Of a stretch of DNA of 64,000 bases, positions 23,658-33,600 are shown in pieces (the stretch's first letter is position 1; every line of letters begins with the position of its first letter). Both the position numbers and the translations under genes were made by a program. The stretch is from Megamerina dolium (taxonomy: Eukaryota > Arthropoda > Insecta > Diptera > Megamerinidae), in the NCBI GenBank assembly GCA_963854835.1, contig OY978525.1, forward strand, positions 9,411,540-9,475,539, read 5' to 3'. A model generated the notes under the pieces. That model saw only the letters and a program-made list of their open reading frames with translations, ran no database searches and was not told the origin of the DNA.

Positions 23658-23985
23658 AGTGGGTGCCGTAGCTCAGTGGTTAGTACATTGGCCTTCTGAT
23701 CTGTAGGTCGTGAGTTTAATCCCCGGCTGAGGTGTACAACTTTAACATTGAAAAGATTTTTCTTTCGAACAATATCCACCTGTCGGCAAGCAATTGATAA
23801 TTCTTCCACGGAAGTAACTATTTGCCATGAAAAAGCTTCTAAAAGGGCTTTGTGACAACTCTCAGAAAAAATGACGTCACATATAAGTAGAGTCACTTCA
23901 AATACTATCCTAAATTTAACGCGCACAACAGTACTGGAAGAGAAACTCGATCAAAGGGACCTTTGTGGCCTAAAGGTGCCACATA
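23658..23985 (+). mobile_element. tRNA-derived SINE, near-complete copy with tRNA-Arg-like head
   Basis: The head GGGTGCCGTAGCTCAGTGGT (A box region at about 23669-23681) is followed by TTGGCCTTCTGATCTGTAGG and GTCGTGAGTTTAATCCCC (B box near 23713-23723). The layout matches a tRNA D-arm, anticodon arm and T-arm; the CTTCTGA loop next to AGGTCGTG most resembles tRNA-Arg(UCU), an inference. The core and the GTGCCACATA 3' end follow. It lacks about 36 bases of core (the segment with GTTCGGAACCGGC) present in the next copy. Confidence 0.9.
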
Positions 23986-23998
23986 TTTATTTTTGTTT

Positions 23999-24237
23999 TT
24001 ATCCACCTGTCGGCAAGCAATTGACAATTCTTCCACGGAAGTAACTATTTGCCATGAAAAAGCTTCTAAAAGGGCTTTGTGACAACTCTCAGAAAAAAAT
24101 GACGTCACAAATGTTCTGACGTTCGGAACCGGCTAATATAAGTAGAATCACTTCAAATACTGTCCTAAATTTAACGCGCACAACAGTACTGGAAGAGAAA
24201 CTCTGTCAAAGGGACCTTTGTGCCGCATAAAATAAAC
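23999..24237 (+). mobile_element. tRNA-derived SINE, headless copy repeated in tandem with the preceding one
   Basis: Starts within the core (ATCCACCTGTCGGCAAGCAA) and runs to a GTGCCGCATAAAATA end. Offset from the equivalent point of the preceding copy is about 209 bases and the two cores are nearly identical, so it may be a segmental tandem duplication and not an independent insertion. Confidence 0.85.
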
Positions 24238-24257
24238 AGATGTATCTTACTCTTCAC

Positions 24258-24300
24258 CAGTGGCATAGCCAGGATTTTTTCAAGGGGGGGGTTTAGATGA
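24258..24300 (+). mobile_element. Possible hAT-like terminus
   Basis: CAGTGGCATAGCCAGGAT followed by an eight-G run has the CAGTGGCRTAGCCAGG form I associate with ends of some arthropod hAT elements. No matching right end was found, so this may be a truncated end or a coincidence. Confidence 0.3.
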
Positions 24301-24565
24301 AAAAGGTTTATGAGTAAAATTTTTAATGAATGATTTTTGAAAATCTATATATTATTATTTTTCCTTTCTAACAAGTACATCGGAAAAGGGGGCATCTATT
24401 CCCCTGATCACCTTCCCTGGCTGGGAAGAGGAAGGGGATTATTTGTAACCTTCCAAAACAAGGTAAGCATAAATATCTATAGAATATGTCGTCTAATAAT
24501 TTTTTTTTTTTTTTCAAAAAGATTTATAATAAAAAATCTCCTTACAGTCGGCTGGGGCCGACCAA

Positions 24566-26114
24566 ACTATACCCTGCATATGTAGATTTATATATAAAAA
24601 GTTTACTCGAATATCCAACTTTTCTTTTATTTCCACTTTTCGAGAAACAATTTTTGCATATACTACTAATTTACACCCGAAATATGGTTGACTTTGACGA
24701 AGTAAAAGGATTTTAAGATAATTACGAGGCTTAGTATGAGAGCTATATAAAAAGTGGGCGTGGCTTACCACTTTCTAGTAAATCCAATTAATTTTTCAAT
24801 GTTAATCCACACCTTAAATTTGGTGTCCTACGTTGAATAGTTTCTAAGTTATGGTGGTTAACATTTTTGTTTAATTTCCTCAACTTTGTATGGGAGCCCC
24901 AATAAGAAGTGGGCGTGGTACGCTGATTTTTCGCCAGATTATTTCCGACTACGATATTAATTTAAGTGTCAATTATGGTTATTATAGACATAAGATTGCC
25001 TAAGTTACAGCTGTTTCAATTTAAAATTTGTATGGGGGCTACGATAAACACTGGGCGTGGTGCGCCCATTTTCTGTGAGCCTAGTTGCTCGTACAATACT
25101 AATCCATACCCTAAGTCTCGTTGTCCTAGGCTAAATGGTTTGTAAGCTATGGAGCTTAACATTTTAGTTTAATTCACTCGACTTTGTATGGGAGACCCAT
25201 GAAGGAGTGGGCGTGGCACACTGATTTTCTGCCAGATTTTTGCCGACTACGATATTAATTTAAGTGTCAATTATGGTTATTCTAGACAGAAGATTGCCGA
25301 AGTTACAGCTCTTTCAATTTAAAATTTGTATGGGGGCTACGATAAACAGTGGGCGTGGTGCGCCCATTTTCTGTGAGCCTAGTTGCTCGTACAATACTAA
25401 TCCACACCTTAAATCTCGTTATTCTACGCTGAATAGTTTGCAAGTTATAACCGGTAACATTTTTTTTAATTTCCGCAACTTTGTATGGGAGACCCAAAAA
25501 GGAGTGGGCGTGGCATATTGATTTTCTGCCATATTATTTCTGACTACCGTGTTAATCTAAGTGTCAATTATGGTTATTCTAGACAGAAGATTGTAGAAGT
25601 TACAGCAGTTTCAATTTAAAAGAAGTACAGACACTTTGTATGGGAGCTACGCTAGAAAGTAGGCGTGGCTCATCCACTTTTAGTGAGGTTATATAGTAGT
25701 ATAATATAACTCTATGTGCAAAATATTGTTGTCCCAAGTGGTATATTGTGTGAGTTATAGCAAGTTAAAGATTTTGAAAATTTCGAGGTTAGTCGCTTTG
25801 AATGCTTGGTGTGGGCGTGGTTATTGACCGATCATGCCCAATATCAATCCCCTCCGTACCCTTGGATCATAGATTACTTATGCCAAATTTCATCGAAATA
25901 GCTCAATATTTACTCAAGTTATCGTGCGAACCAGCCAGGTGACAGACAGACGGACGGACGGACGGACGGACGGACGGACATCGTTAAATCGAAAATTTAA
26001 TCGACGCTGATAACGAATATATATCCATGTCTATATCTCCGGAGATTCCTTCAAGTGGACACAAACATCTGACCGAAATGAATATACCATGCATATTGCA
26101 TTATGCAGGGTATA
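24566..26114 (+). mobile_element. Family C element: GGGCGTGG tandem array ending in a mini-me-like (GGAC)n module
   Basis: Bounded by an inverted motif: TATACCCTGCAT at the left (24569) and ATGCAGGGTATA at the right (26103-26114). The interior is a tandem array with GGGCGTGG (AGGCGTGG once) at about 24756, 24911, 25053, 25209, 25351, 25506, 25661 and 25813; alternate spacings of about 155 and 142 give a dimer near 298 bases. Most monomers have TTTGTATGGGAG or TTTGTATGGGGG upstream. The 3' part holds a GACAGACAGACGGACGGAC microsatellite (25941-25980) followed by AATATATATCC and the GGGTATA end, the layout of dipteran mini-me elements (microsatellite next to a conserved core). No coding capacity. 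Confidence 0.7.
25941..25980. repeat. (GACA)/(GGAC)n microsatellite
   Basis: Two to three GACA units passing into about seven GGAC units, inside the family C element. Confidence 0.9.
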
Positions 26115-26119
26115 AAAAC

Positions 26120-27005
26120 AGCTCTCTAAATCCCCCTTTTATCAACAAGTTCCTCATATTATGTGTGGCAAACACTTTTATAACTTCACACACACAACAC
26201 AGACACAAAATTTGTATGTGAAATTTTTTATTCTATTGTACCATCCACCACTAGAAAAGTACATAGCAAAAAAATTCCAACAAAACATTTGTTTCAATAA
26301 AATTATAAATGTGGTCTTTTACGAGTGGCACAATTTTCGTCATCGCCGAGTATGCAAAGTACAAAAGTATGACAAATCCATTACAAATGTTTGTATGATT
26401 TTTATTATTATTTTTTTTTTAAACATAGTTCTCACAAATACTCATACAATACATTCGCATACTTAAAAGAGTACCTACTACTATACAAGTGCGTACTCTG
26501 CAAAAATTCAAAAAACAAAAACAAGTATAATCATCATCATCAACATTAACATTAAAATCATCAAAGTCATCAACATGTGAATATACCAACTATTATAATA
26601 ACTTGAATAAAATACAGAACTGTAATAATAAAAAAAAAAACATAACAAGAAGAAGAAGAAGCATAAAAACCAACAACTGAATATACATTTCCGCTGTGAC
26701 GATTATTAGACTTTTTTTTTTTTTTTTTTTTGTTATTCCCATTACTATTTATAAACTATGTCACACGCTCATAAAAAAGTGAGCGTTTATAAATAAAAAA
26801 TAAATAAAAAAATTAATAAAAAAAAAAAACCGCAAATTTTATATGGGTGGTGAAAGTGTTAGATGAGAGGAATTACATATCAGAAGGTTGTATCAAAAAT
26901 TTTGAATACATTGATATTTTTTCCAAAATATTCTGCTTTACAAATGCCTGTGCCTTTTGCCTGTGCTTCAACCCGTCGGTAATGAAAACCACAGATGATA
27001 CAGAA
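26120..27005. other. AT-rich stretch with homopolymers, nothing recognised
   Basis: Poly-A near 26630, poly-T near 26713-26731 and A-runs near 26818. ORFs 26027-26221 and 26161-26466 lack recognisable domains. Confidence 0.45.
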
Positions 27006-27009
27006 ACCT

Positions 27010-27265
27010 AGAGTCTATCCAGCTCGGATGAAATGTTTCTTGAAATGTTTAAGAGAAAAATCATATGCAAGATTTTAAGGCCTATTGGCACTGTTGTTCT
27101 CACTGCAATCGGGTCTACGCCCCGGAACAGACTCCGGACTCTTGGATCAATTCCGAGGTCTGGAGCAATGATTTCAATTCCAGACATACTACTTTTCGAA
27201 ATCAACAACAACCGAATATGATACAACCATTAGCTGTACGAGATGTATGCCGATATTGACATAAT
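27010..27265 (+). pseudogene. RTE-type LINE ORF2 relic, interrupted
   Basis: Plus strand begins FLEMFKRKIICKILRP, equivalent to the VFERKVLRKIFGP segment of the RTE copy at 45301-45778. After about 120 unrelated bases (27085-27205) the RTE match resumes at CCGAATATGATACAACCA, continuing AGCTGTACGAGATGTATGCC and GATATTGACATA. The intervening piece contains GGGTCTACGCCCCGGAA, also present in the CAA-tailed retroposon at 61761, and ends in CAACAACAAC, suggesting a nested decayed copy of that element. Confidence 0.55.
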
Positions 27266-27269
27266 TAGG

Positions 27270-27640
27270 TTAAATGAGGTTAGAAATCTCTTGGATCAAA
27301 AAAGAGAGAGGGAGCCTTTTGTGGTGCCAAGCAGAGCTAGGCCAGATTTTAGGACCTAGGACCTGCGTTGATGGGGAGTACCAATTAAGATATAAAAACC
27401 CAGAAGCTATACGAGCTGTATGTCGATATTGGCAGAGTTCGGCATATCAAAATCCAATGCCTGTACGGGCTCAGTCACTTTGGGCATATGGAAGAACACA
27501 CTGCAGCCAAGAAGGTGTTGTATTCGGAACCAATGAGGAAGGAAAATGCCTAATATCCGGTGAAAGTAGTACACAGAACCTAGCGCTTGGATAACTGACA
27601 CCAGTGAGCAAAGAGCAGAGACGACCGACGTATCATTCGA
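27270..27640 (+). pseudogene. Second RTE-type LINE ORF2 relic
   Basis: Decayed match to the 45.3-kb RTE copy: CCAGATTTTAGGACC, TGCGTTGATGGGGAGTACCA, GCTATACGAGCTGTATGTCG, AAGAAGGTGTTGTATTCGGA and ATGCCTAATATCCGGTG align in order with the reference copy's coding segment. The ORF at 27274-27594 reads this material partly out of frame. It lies directly after another relic of the same region, so two insertions or a tandem duplication are both possible. No function. Confidence 0.65.
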
Positions 27641-27879
27641 TCAAAATCGGTCTTGATGACGAAATAAGTATACAAAATGAACGGTACTGTTTCCGGGTGT
27701 TACTACAACGATAAAATTAAGTACTCTTCCTCCACAGTTAATATTGCGACAGTCCTGTTGTCAGAAGTAATCGCCGTATTGGATTGGAGAGGAAAAATTG
27801 TATTAGAATCAGGCTGAACTCAAGGCCCTTATAAACCCTACGAGGTCTTCATCGATGATCAGTGAGTGTAAAATGAAAA

Positions 27880-28340
27880 AAAAAAAAAAAAAACGTGGCG
27901 TAACGTAATAAATTGCATCCTATGTGAGTCCCATGACACTGCCTCATTCCAGGCAAAGAATTGTCTTACCACTTGGCCGAAAAGTATTTTACTGGTACAC
28001 CTATGGGTCCAGAACCAGTTTTTGGCATCAGTTCTGTGAAATTCTATGCGGTTACTCAACGTTCCATCCATAAAAAAAATATGGTCTGTGCTCGAATCAT
28101 GTCGATTGGCGAACGTTTTGTGAAAAAAGTCGGCAGAAGGGGTATTGGCGAAGTTTCTTCTACACTTGAGGCGAAAGGACCTCAGATTATTGATCAGAGA
28201 CATCACAGGACAATTCAGGACAATATTGCCCGGAACGTTGAGAATGTGAATTGATGATGTTATGAGCACGAGTGAAATTAGATTCATCAATAAAATGGAA
28301 AACTGCTACAAAAGTACTCACGAGTCAAACTCATTTTGGA
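27880..28340 (-). pseudogene. Degenerate coding-like segment, unidentified
   Basis: Higher GC than the neighbourhood and an open frame on each strand: 27859-28290 minus (143 residues) and 27961-28254 plus (97 residues). The minus strand includes DHIFFMDGTLSNRIEFHR and, in another frame, DESNFTRAHNIINSHS; both are loosely reminiscent of DDE transposases with an SDE/FxxxG context, but I could not assign a family. It is followed by neither a promoter nor a tail that I recognise. Likely a broken transposase; low confidence. Confidence 0.3.
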
Positions 28341-28875
28341 CGCGACAGAAAAACATGACTCATCAATCAAGAACCCTAAACTGAATATTATGTTTATAAT
28401 ATTACCAAAACTTATCGGGCAACATAATGAAAGTGCATATGTACTCGTACCTACTAAACTAAACTGAAGTTAAATCGAATTTCTTTTGAATTCCATTCAT
28501 TTCTTGGTTCATTTTTTGTGCTATTTATTTTCAAATGACATACAATTCTACGTACGAGTTCGAGTATATTGTAATTGTTATGGTTTAAATTAAAGAGAGT
28601 ACGTATACAAACAGTTAGTGCAATAAAATATGTACTAACGTAAATGGATGAAGAAGAATAGAATACAATGAAGATGAAGTAAAAGTATTTTATTTCATTT
28701 TAATGAGATTTATAAACTTAATAGTGCACACAGTAGTGACATTTTAATGAGTGTTCACTTTTTTATTATTTTTTTATTTTTTTTTATTCAAAACAGACTT
28801 GCACAATTTGTAATAAATTTTATATTGTACCTTCTTTAATTTAAAACTATGTAGGTAACATATTAAAGATACGTA
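28341..28875. other. AT-rich stretch, nothing recognised
   Basis: No coding region or element ends. Confidence 0.45.
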
Positions 28876-29266
28876 CATTCTGTCAAATAAGTACCCGGAA
28901 ATTCTCATTTTTAATTTTCCCTCTAAGAATATTTAAAAAAAATTTTTTTCGACATGGTTGAATCACCAAAGGTTTTTTTCAACATTTCCAACGTTTTGGC
29001 ACAAGAAATTTCGTTTGAAACACACAAAAATTTCACACAAACTCTTTGTTCGATATTTTTATCCATAGTAAAAATCGCAACGCACACAAAAGGTTGACTT
29101 GTTCCTAATGACGCCGTAACCAAACTAAATGACACATAGCAATAAAAATTCACAGAATAGTGGCTGACAGTTGTGTCAACCTGGGAAAAATTTTTTTTTG
29201 AAATATTCTCAGAGGGAAAATTAAAAATGAGAATTTCCGGTTTCCGGGTACTTATTTGACAGAATG
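28876..29266 (-). mobile_element. Mariner-derived MITE, copy 2
   Basis: A 391-base element with long inverted ends starting CATTCTGTCAAATAAGTACC on both sides, flanked by TA at 28874-28875 and 29267-29268. On the minus strand it keeps a leader of about 150 bases, then the start and about 40 codons of a transposase, and jumps directly to the other terminal repeat. It has a small duplication (TTTCCGG twice) in the right end at 29235-29247. Copy 1 (22344-22737) is the same deletion derivative with part of its interior inverted. Confidence 0.9.
28923..29066 (-). pseudogene. N-terminal stub of a mariner-type transposase inside the MITE
   Basis: From the ATG at 29064-29066 the minus strand reads MDKNIEQRVCVKF..., then NEISCAKTLEMLKKTFGDST and MSKK before leaving homology. 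This matches the first helix-turn-helix (HTH_48-type DNA-binding) of mariner transposases: the E-Q-R-V-C-V-K-F opening, a central A/E-T-L-x-M-L block and a GDSTMSK end. No catalytic domain remains. The upstream in-frame extension starting with MNFYCY is leader, not protein. It indicates which autonomous family gave rise to the MITE. Confidence 0.75.
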
Positions 29267-29660
29267 TATACCAGTAATTATGAAAATAGGTTAGTCATAT
29301 AGTTTTGTTAATAAAAATTAAAACAATGTCATACTTTAATGTGACATAAATTCGAGTTTTATTTCCAACGCAAGAATGATTTTTAAAAATTTTTCTTTTT
29401 TTTATTAATACCATTACCTACTTATTAAGAAATGTGTTGATATGATATGCCTAAGAATGCATTTATATTCAGTTCTTCTTAAATGAGTCTTACTTTAATA
29501 TAATTAAAAGCATTTCACTTAAATCGTCAGAAAATGTCCTAGTTTAATTAGCATGATATACTTTTTGCAACTCATTTTAGTAGGAAACGAAGCGGAACCA
29601 TCCTATAGAAGGAACTATAATTTAATCAAGAATATTCATAATTATATTACTAAATATTGA
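29267..29660. other. AT-rich stretch, nothing recognised
   Basis: No coding region or element termini. Confidence 0.45.
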
Positions 29661-29663
29661 AAG

Positions 29664-29905
29664 TATTGCTGTGCGATTAAATGATTAATCAAACAATTTG
29701 ATTAATACAGACTATGATTAATCAAATAACAAATTATTCAAACTATTACAAATATTGCATTTTGATTAACCAAAATGTTGATTAATCATTTATTAGTTTA
29801 ATCAAATTATTGATTAATTATTTGATTAATCAAAATTGTGATTAATAAATTATTTGATAAATAGAATAATTGATTAATCAGAAATTTTATTAATCAATTT
29901 ATTCA
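29664..29905. mobile_element. GATTAATC-rich hAT-type MITE, incomplete copy
   Basis: Begins TATTGCTGTGCGATTAA, matching the TAGAGCTGTGCGATTAA end of the complete element at 62187-62611, and contains about ten GATTAATC/GATTAAT motifs in both orientations. I did not find the opposite end or an 8-base duplication, so the right side is probably truncated or decayed. Confidence 0.6.
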
Positions 29906-29929
29906 AGTATTTACAGAATGTAGAGTAGA

Positions 29930-30150
29930 AACGGATTAATAGCCCTTCATATGCGAGCTTCTTTAGGGCTTGGTGATAGAGTTTAAATATGTTCGAGGGA
30001 AATGTTAAGAGAAAATAATGCATTGGGCTCAGTCATATATTTCAATTTTCTAAAGGCGACGCCTAGAAAGCTATGAGGTTATTTAACGGTATTTAGTTAA
30101 ATAAAAATTATGAAAATTTTCGGAATTTTCACATAATTTCTCATAACTTC
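29930..30150 (-). repeat. Degenerate family D unit
   Basis: CATATGCGAGCTTCTTTAGG, TATGTTCGAGGGAAATGTTA and CAGTCATATATTTCA correspond to the reverse-orientation family D blocks seen at 55.2-55.5 kb. Confidence 0.45.
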
Positions 30151-31150
30151 GGTATTTACTGGTAGATTTGCTGCATCAATATCTCATTTTCATTGTAAAA
30201 GAAGAAACTCAAAAAGTCTTATTGTCTATATATTTTTACAAATTATATTTTTCCCCGATTTTTTTGTTTATTCGATTTTCGATAAACATTTTGATTCAAA
30301 ATGCGATTTTTTTTCTTCTTCATATTTTAACGAATTGTTCATAAACCACTAAACTGATTTAAAATATTTCTTACAGTATGTGTTAGTTTGATTGATTATT
30401 GACATTTTGATACCATCAACAATTAGATTGGTGATATCTAGTCGTCGAAGAAAAAAATAATTTTTTAATTGTCGCCCAAAAACTAGAACCATCTAAAACT
30501 AAGAAATAAATTTTTTTTATTCGAATTCAGCGCACGAAATTACGATAGAAATAACCATTCGTTCCCACGGTAATGAAATCTTGGTCCTGAACCGAACCCT
30601 GGAATCTTCGAGGTCAAGGAATGGCAACACTTGAATTATTCAAAATATCCGCATATTACATATTATTACAACAAATATAATGCTAGGAACAATTCTTATC
30701 TAATCGAGCTCAAAAGTTGAGCTGAATTTGTAAAATTTTGTTATCGAATATAAATGTTTTACTGTCACTTACTTGGAAAATATACAAATTTTGTGTTTTT
30801 TTTGGAAAAAAATTTATTCATTGGCTCCTCTCTCGCGCTCTCTCTCTCTCTCTCGCTCTCTCTCGCTCTCTCTCGCTTCACTTCTGTTCCACAAAGCAAT
30901 AAGGGTATTCTTTTACACATCACACCTAGAAACCTAGGAAATGTCAACAGTTTTTCCAACCTCAATCATTTTTTGTATTTTGTTTCCGAGTCAATTTTTG
31001 TTTGTCACATCAAAAGTGTGATCCATATTATTTTTGACAGCTCTTTCTAGATGTTTCGAAAATTTCGATTTTGTGTGGAATTACCGTAACATTAATTTTG
31101 GTAATTGATATTTTTTTCAAATTTTTAAACGACTTGATTAAAAACACCTG
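30150..31150. other. Mostly unrecognised, contains a CT-rich microsatellite
   Basis: Only the (CT)n/(CTCG) stretch at 30826-30877 stands out. The ORF at 30754-31050 is open because of this microsatellite (Leu/Ser run) and is not a gene candidate. Confidence 0.5.
30826..30877. repeat. (CT)n microsatellite with CG interruptions
   Basis: About 50 bases of CT repeats with regularly placed CTCG variants. Confidence 0.9.
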
Positions 31151-31960
31151 AAAATCTCTAAATATTCCCAAGCTGCCCAGTAATCGCCTCTAAACTTATT
31201 CGCCTTAATGACAGACCCTCATTAATTTATCCTCTTCAACATTTGCTCAAAACATACCTATCATCTAACTCCGTCTCTTATAGCATAGACAGACGGCAGC
31301 ATTAATCCGGATTAACGAGTTAATTCGAATTAACTCGGGCATTAACTGCAACTAATCCGCATTAGCTCTAGAGTTAATTCTCAAAATTAACGAGGATTAG
31401 GGCAATTTTCGTTGGCAACATTGCTGAAAATTAACAGCTTTTTTGCTATTGTGAATTTTTTCTCAATGCAACTTACAAAATACTAGGTATGTTCCCAACA
31501 AAAAAAAACTTTCAGTAATTGTTAATAATTTTCGATAGGAAAAGCGTTGGTGGACAAATAAATCCAGCTATCAATTACGTACTCTGAATGTTAATTCACA
31601 TGTTTCTGATAGTTTTCAATTCGCATACATCTTGTATACTTTCTCATATCGAGAGTGACAGACCGCAGCAAATGTAATGTAAATAATAATGTAAATGAGC
31701 AAACCTAATAAAACAGCAATCAGCTGTTTACTTAATCCGCAATATTGCCGTCTGTCAAGTTAATATGTTATTCGGATTAAGTGTGCTGTTAATCTGGATT
31801 AAGTCTGCCGTCTGTATAGGCTATTAAGGAGACTCCCAAACAAAATCGACAAAATACTCGAAATCGACAAGAGCTGCCCAGAAATCGCTTCTAGATTAGT
31901 GAGATGTACATACTAACCCTAGAACTCCACTTCTTTGTGAGATTCCCCTACAAAATTCAT
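31150..31960 (+). repeat. Family D units interrupted by a Harbinger-like MITE
   Basis: Left side: CAGTAATCGCCTCTAAACTT, CTCATTAATTTATCC, CAACATTTGCTC and CATACCTATC; right side: GGAGACTCCCAAACAAAATC, GACAAGAGCTGCCCAG, ATCGCTTCTAG. These are family D blocks split by the insertion at 31281-31823. Confidence 0.6.
31281..31823. mobile_element. PIF/Harbinger-type MITE
   Basis: A 543-base element with ends TAGCATAGACAGACGGCAG and (complement of right end) TAGCCTATACAGACGGCAG, flanked on both sides by TTA (31278-31280 and 31824-31826). The 3-base TTA/TAA target is the PIF/Harbinger signature. Subterminal sequence is strongly palindromic: TTAATCCGGATTAA directly followed by a perfect 22-base palindrome at 31316-31337. 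There is no coding capacity. Confidence 0.7.
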
Positions 31961-33600
31961 GGTTGTATAAAAAACTAAAATAGTAGACGGATAAAAATCA
32001 GCAATTTCTTTGGGAAGCAACGCATGAAATTATTCAAAAATATTGATGCAGCAATTCAAACCACCTTACCGTATATAGTACAACTGCCACAAAAACCAAT
32101 TCAATATTTTATGAGTTACCATCAATATGAGTCAATTAAACAATTTTTAATGATGTATTTAGCAATTTAAAATTTTAGTTAATTGAAATGTATCGAGTCA
32201 AAATGACCACATGCCATTAAATTCTAATTATAAATTATATTTCATTTATATATGCCTATAATTTCAAGCAATTTAAATCATAGGGAAATCAATCAATTGC
32301 GTTTCATAAAGCAAATTTAAATATACATATTAATATGAAAAAAAAAAAAAATTCAATATTAATATTAATCATAGACTTGGCTAAAATAAAACGAAACAAT
32401 TACAATGTTAATGCAAATCGCTATAAGTATTTCTTTATACGATCGCAAAGCGCTAACAAATGTTCATGTTTAGTTAGTTGAGAAAACTTTTCGAATTACG
32501 AAACTGTATCTAGGCTCTTTTGGGTTAAATGTTAAATATCATAGGTATGTATTACGTTCTAATCATTGAACTTACAACTTAACTACTCAATAATAACTAA
32601 TAATTAAACTTGAGACTTGAGACTTTAGATAATAAGCAAATCACATGTAGTGAAGTAATTTAATATTAAAGTTTAAAGTACATGGACGCTTGTTTGTAAG
32701 CATGTACTGATATATACCAGCGTATAGAGTGAAAGACATAGAGATAGAAGAGAGAGTGAGGCGACTATATTTGGGTTATTTTTAGCTATTAAACAGGTTT
32801 AACCCAATATGCATACATAGTTGTACGTACTAAATGCAAAATGGTTACAAATAAGCATTTGATTATTATTAAGATATAAGATAAGAAGATAAGATAAGAA
32901 GTTGATTTTTAAAATGAATAAAAATATAATATAGTTTGCAATATACACACCATAAAAGGAATCCAACTTTGGCTATATACATTTAAGTGCATATAAATGG
33001 GATTTGCTCATAAATCACGTCGCAAGAAGTATGAAAAAAAATTTTGTGACTTTCAAGGTAAATTCACCATATTAAATAGATGACTGTTGACTGTTTCATT
33101 ATCATGCCAACTATTTGCAATTAATGGCACATAAAATCAATTGAAATGCACTACATAGAAGCCGCCAAAGTTTTTAATGATTCTTCATTATTTTATTTTT
33201 ATTTTTTTTTTGGCAATATGACCTCATATCTTGCATACATGGCATTTGCGGATGAAATTTCAATTTCATTTAGAACATTGTATAACAAAAGATAGTAGTA
33301 ATGGTTATTTTTATTTTTTACTTTGTTTATATACATTCCATGTATATAAACATGACGCACCCTATTTTGTCACCACTGAAAGCTACTATATGCATGTATC
33401 GTACGTACAAGAAACAAATACTTAGAGTACATAACTATTAGCAAGCGAAAATTGCAAACAAACAACAACAACAAAATAACAATAAATTGAAACCAATGAA
33501 ATCATTATTGATTGACTGACTGAAGTTAGTCAACAATGTAAAGATAAAATAAAAAAATAAATGGTGAAATTCAATGAGAATTTATTACGTATTTCGTATC
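31961..33600. other. AT-rich stretch, nothing recognised
   Basis: No coding region or termini; short simple repeats (e.g. GATAAGATAAGAAG near 32877). ORF 33231-33425 has no recognised domain. Confidence 0.5.

Noticed and set aside
23658..23740. tRNA gene
   Set aside because: Only D-, anticodon- and T-arm-like sequence is present, the anticodon stem does not pair well, no 3' acceptor strand closes it, and the same head recurs in front of the SINE core.
30754..31050. 98-residue ORF with a Leu/Ser-rich centre
   Set aside because: Open because of a CT microsatellite; the opposite strand is open for the same reason (Arg/Glu run).
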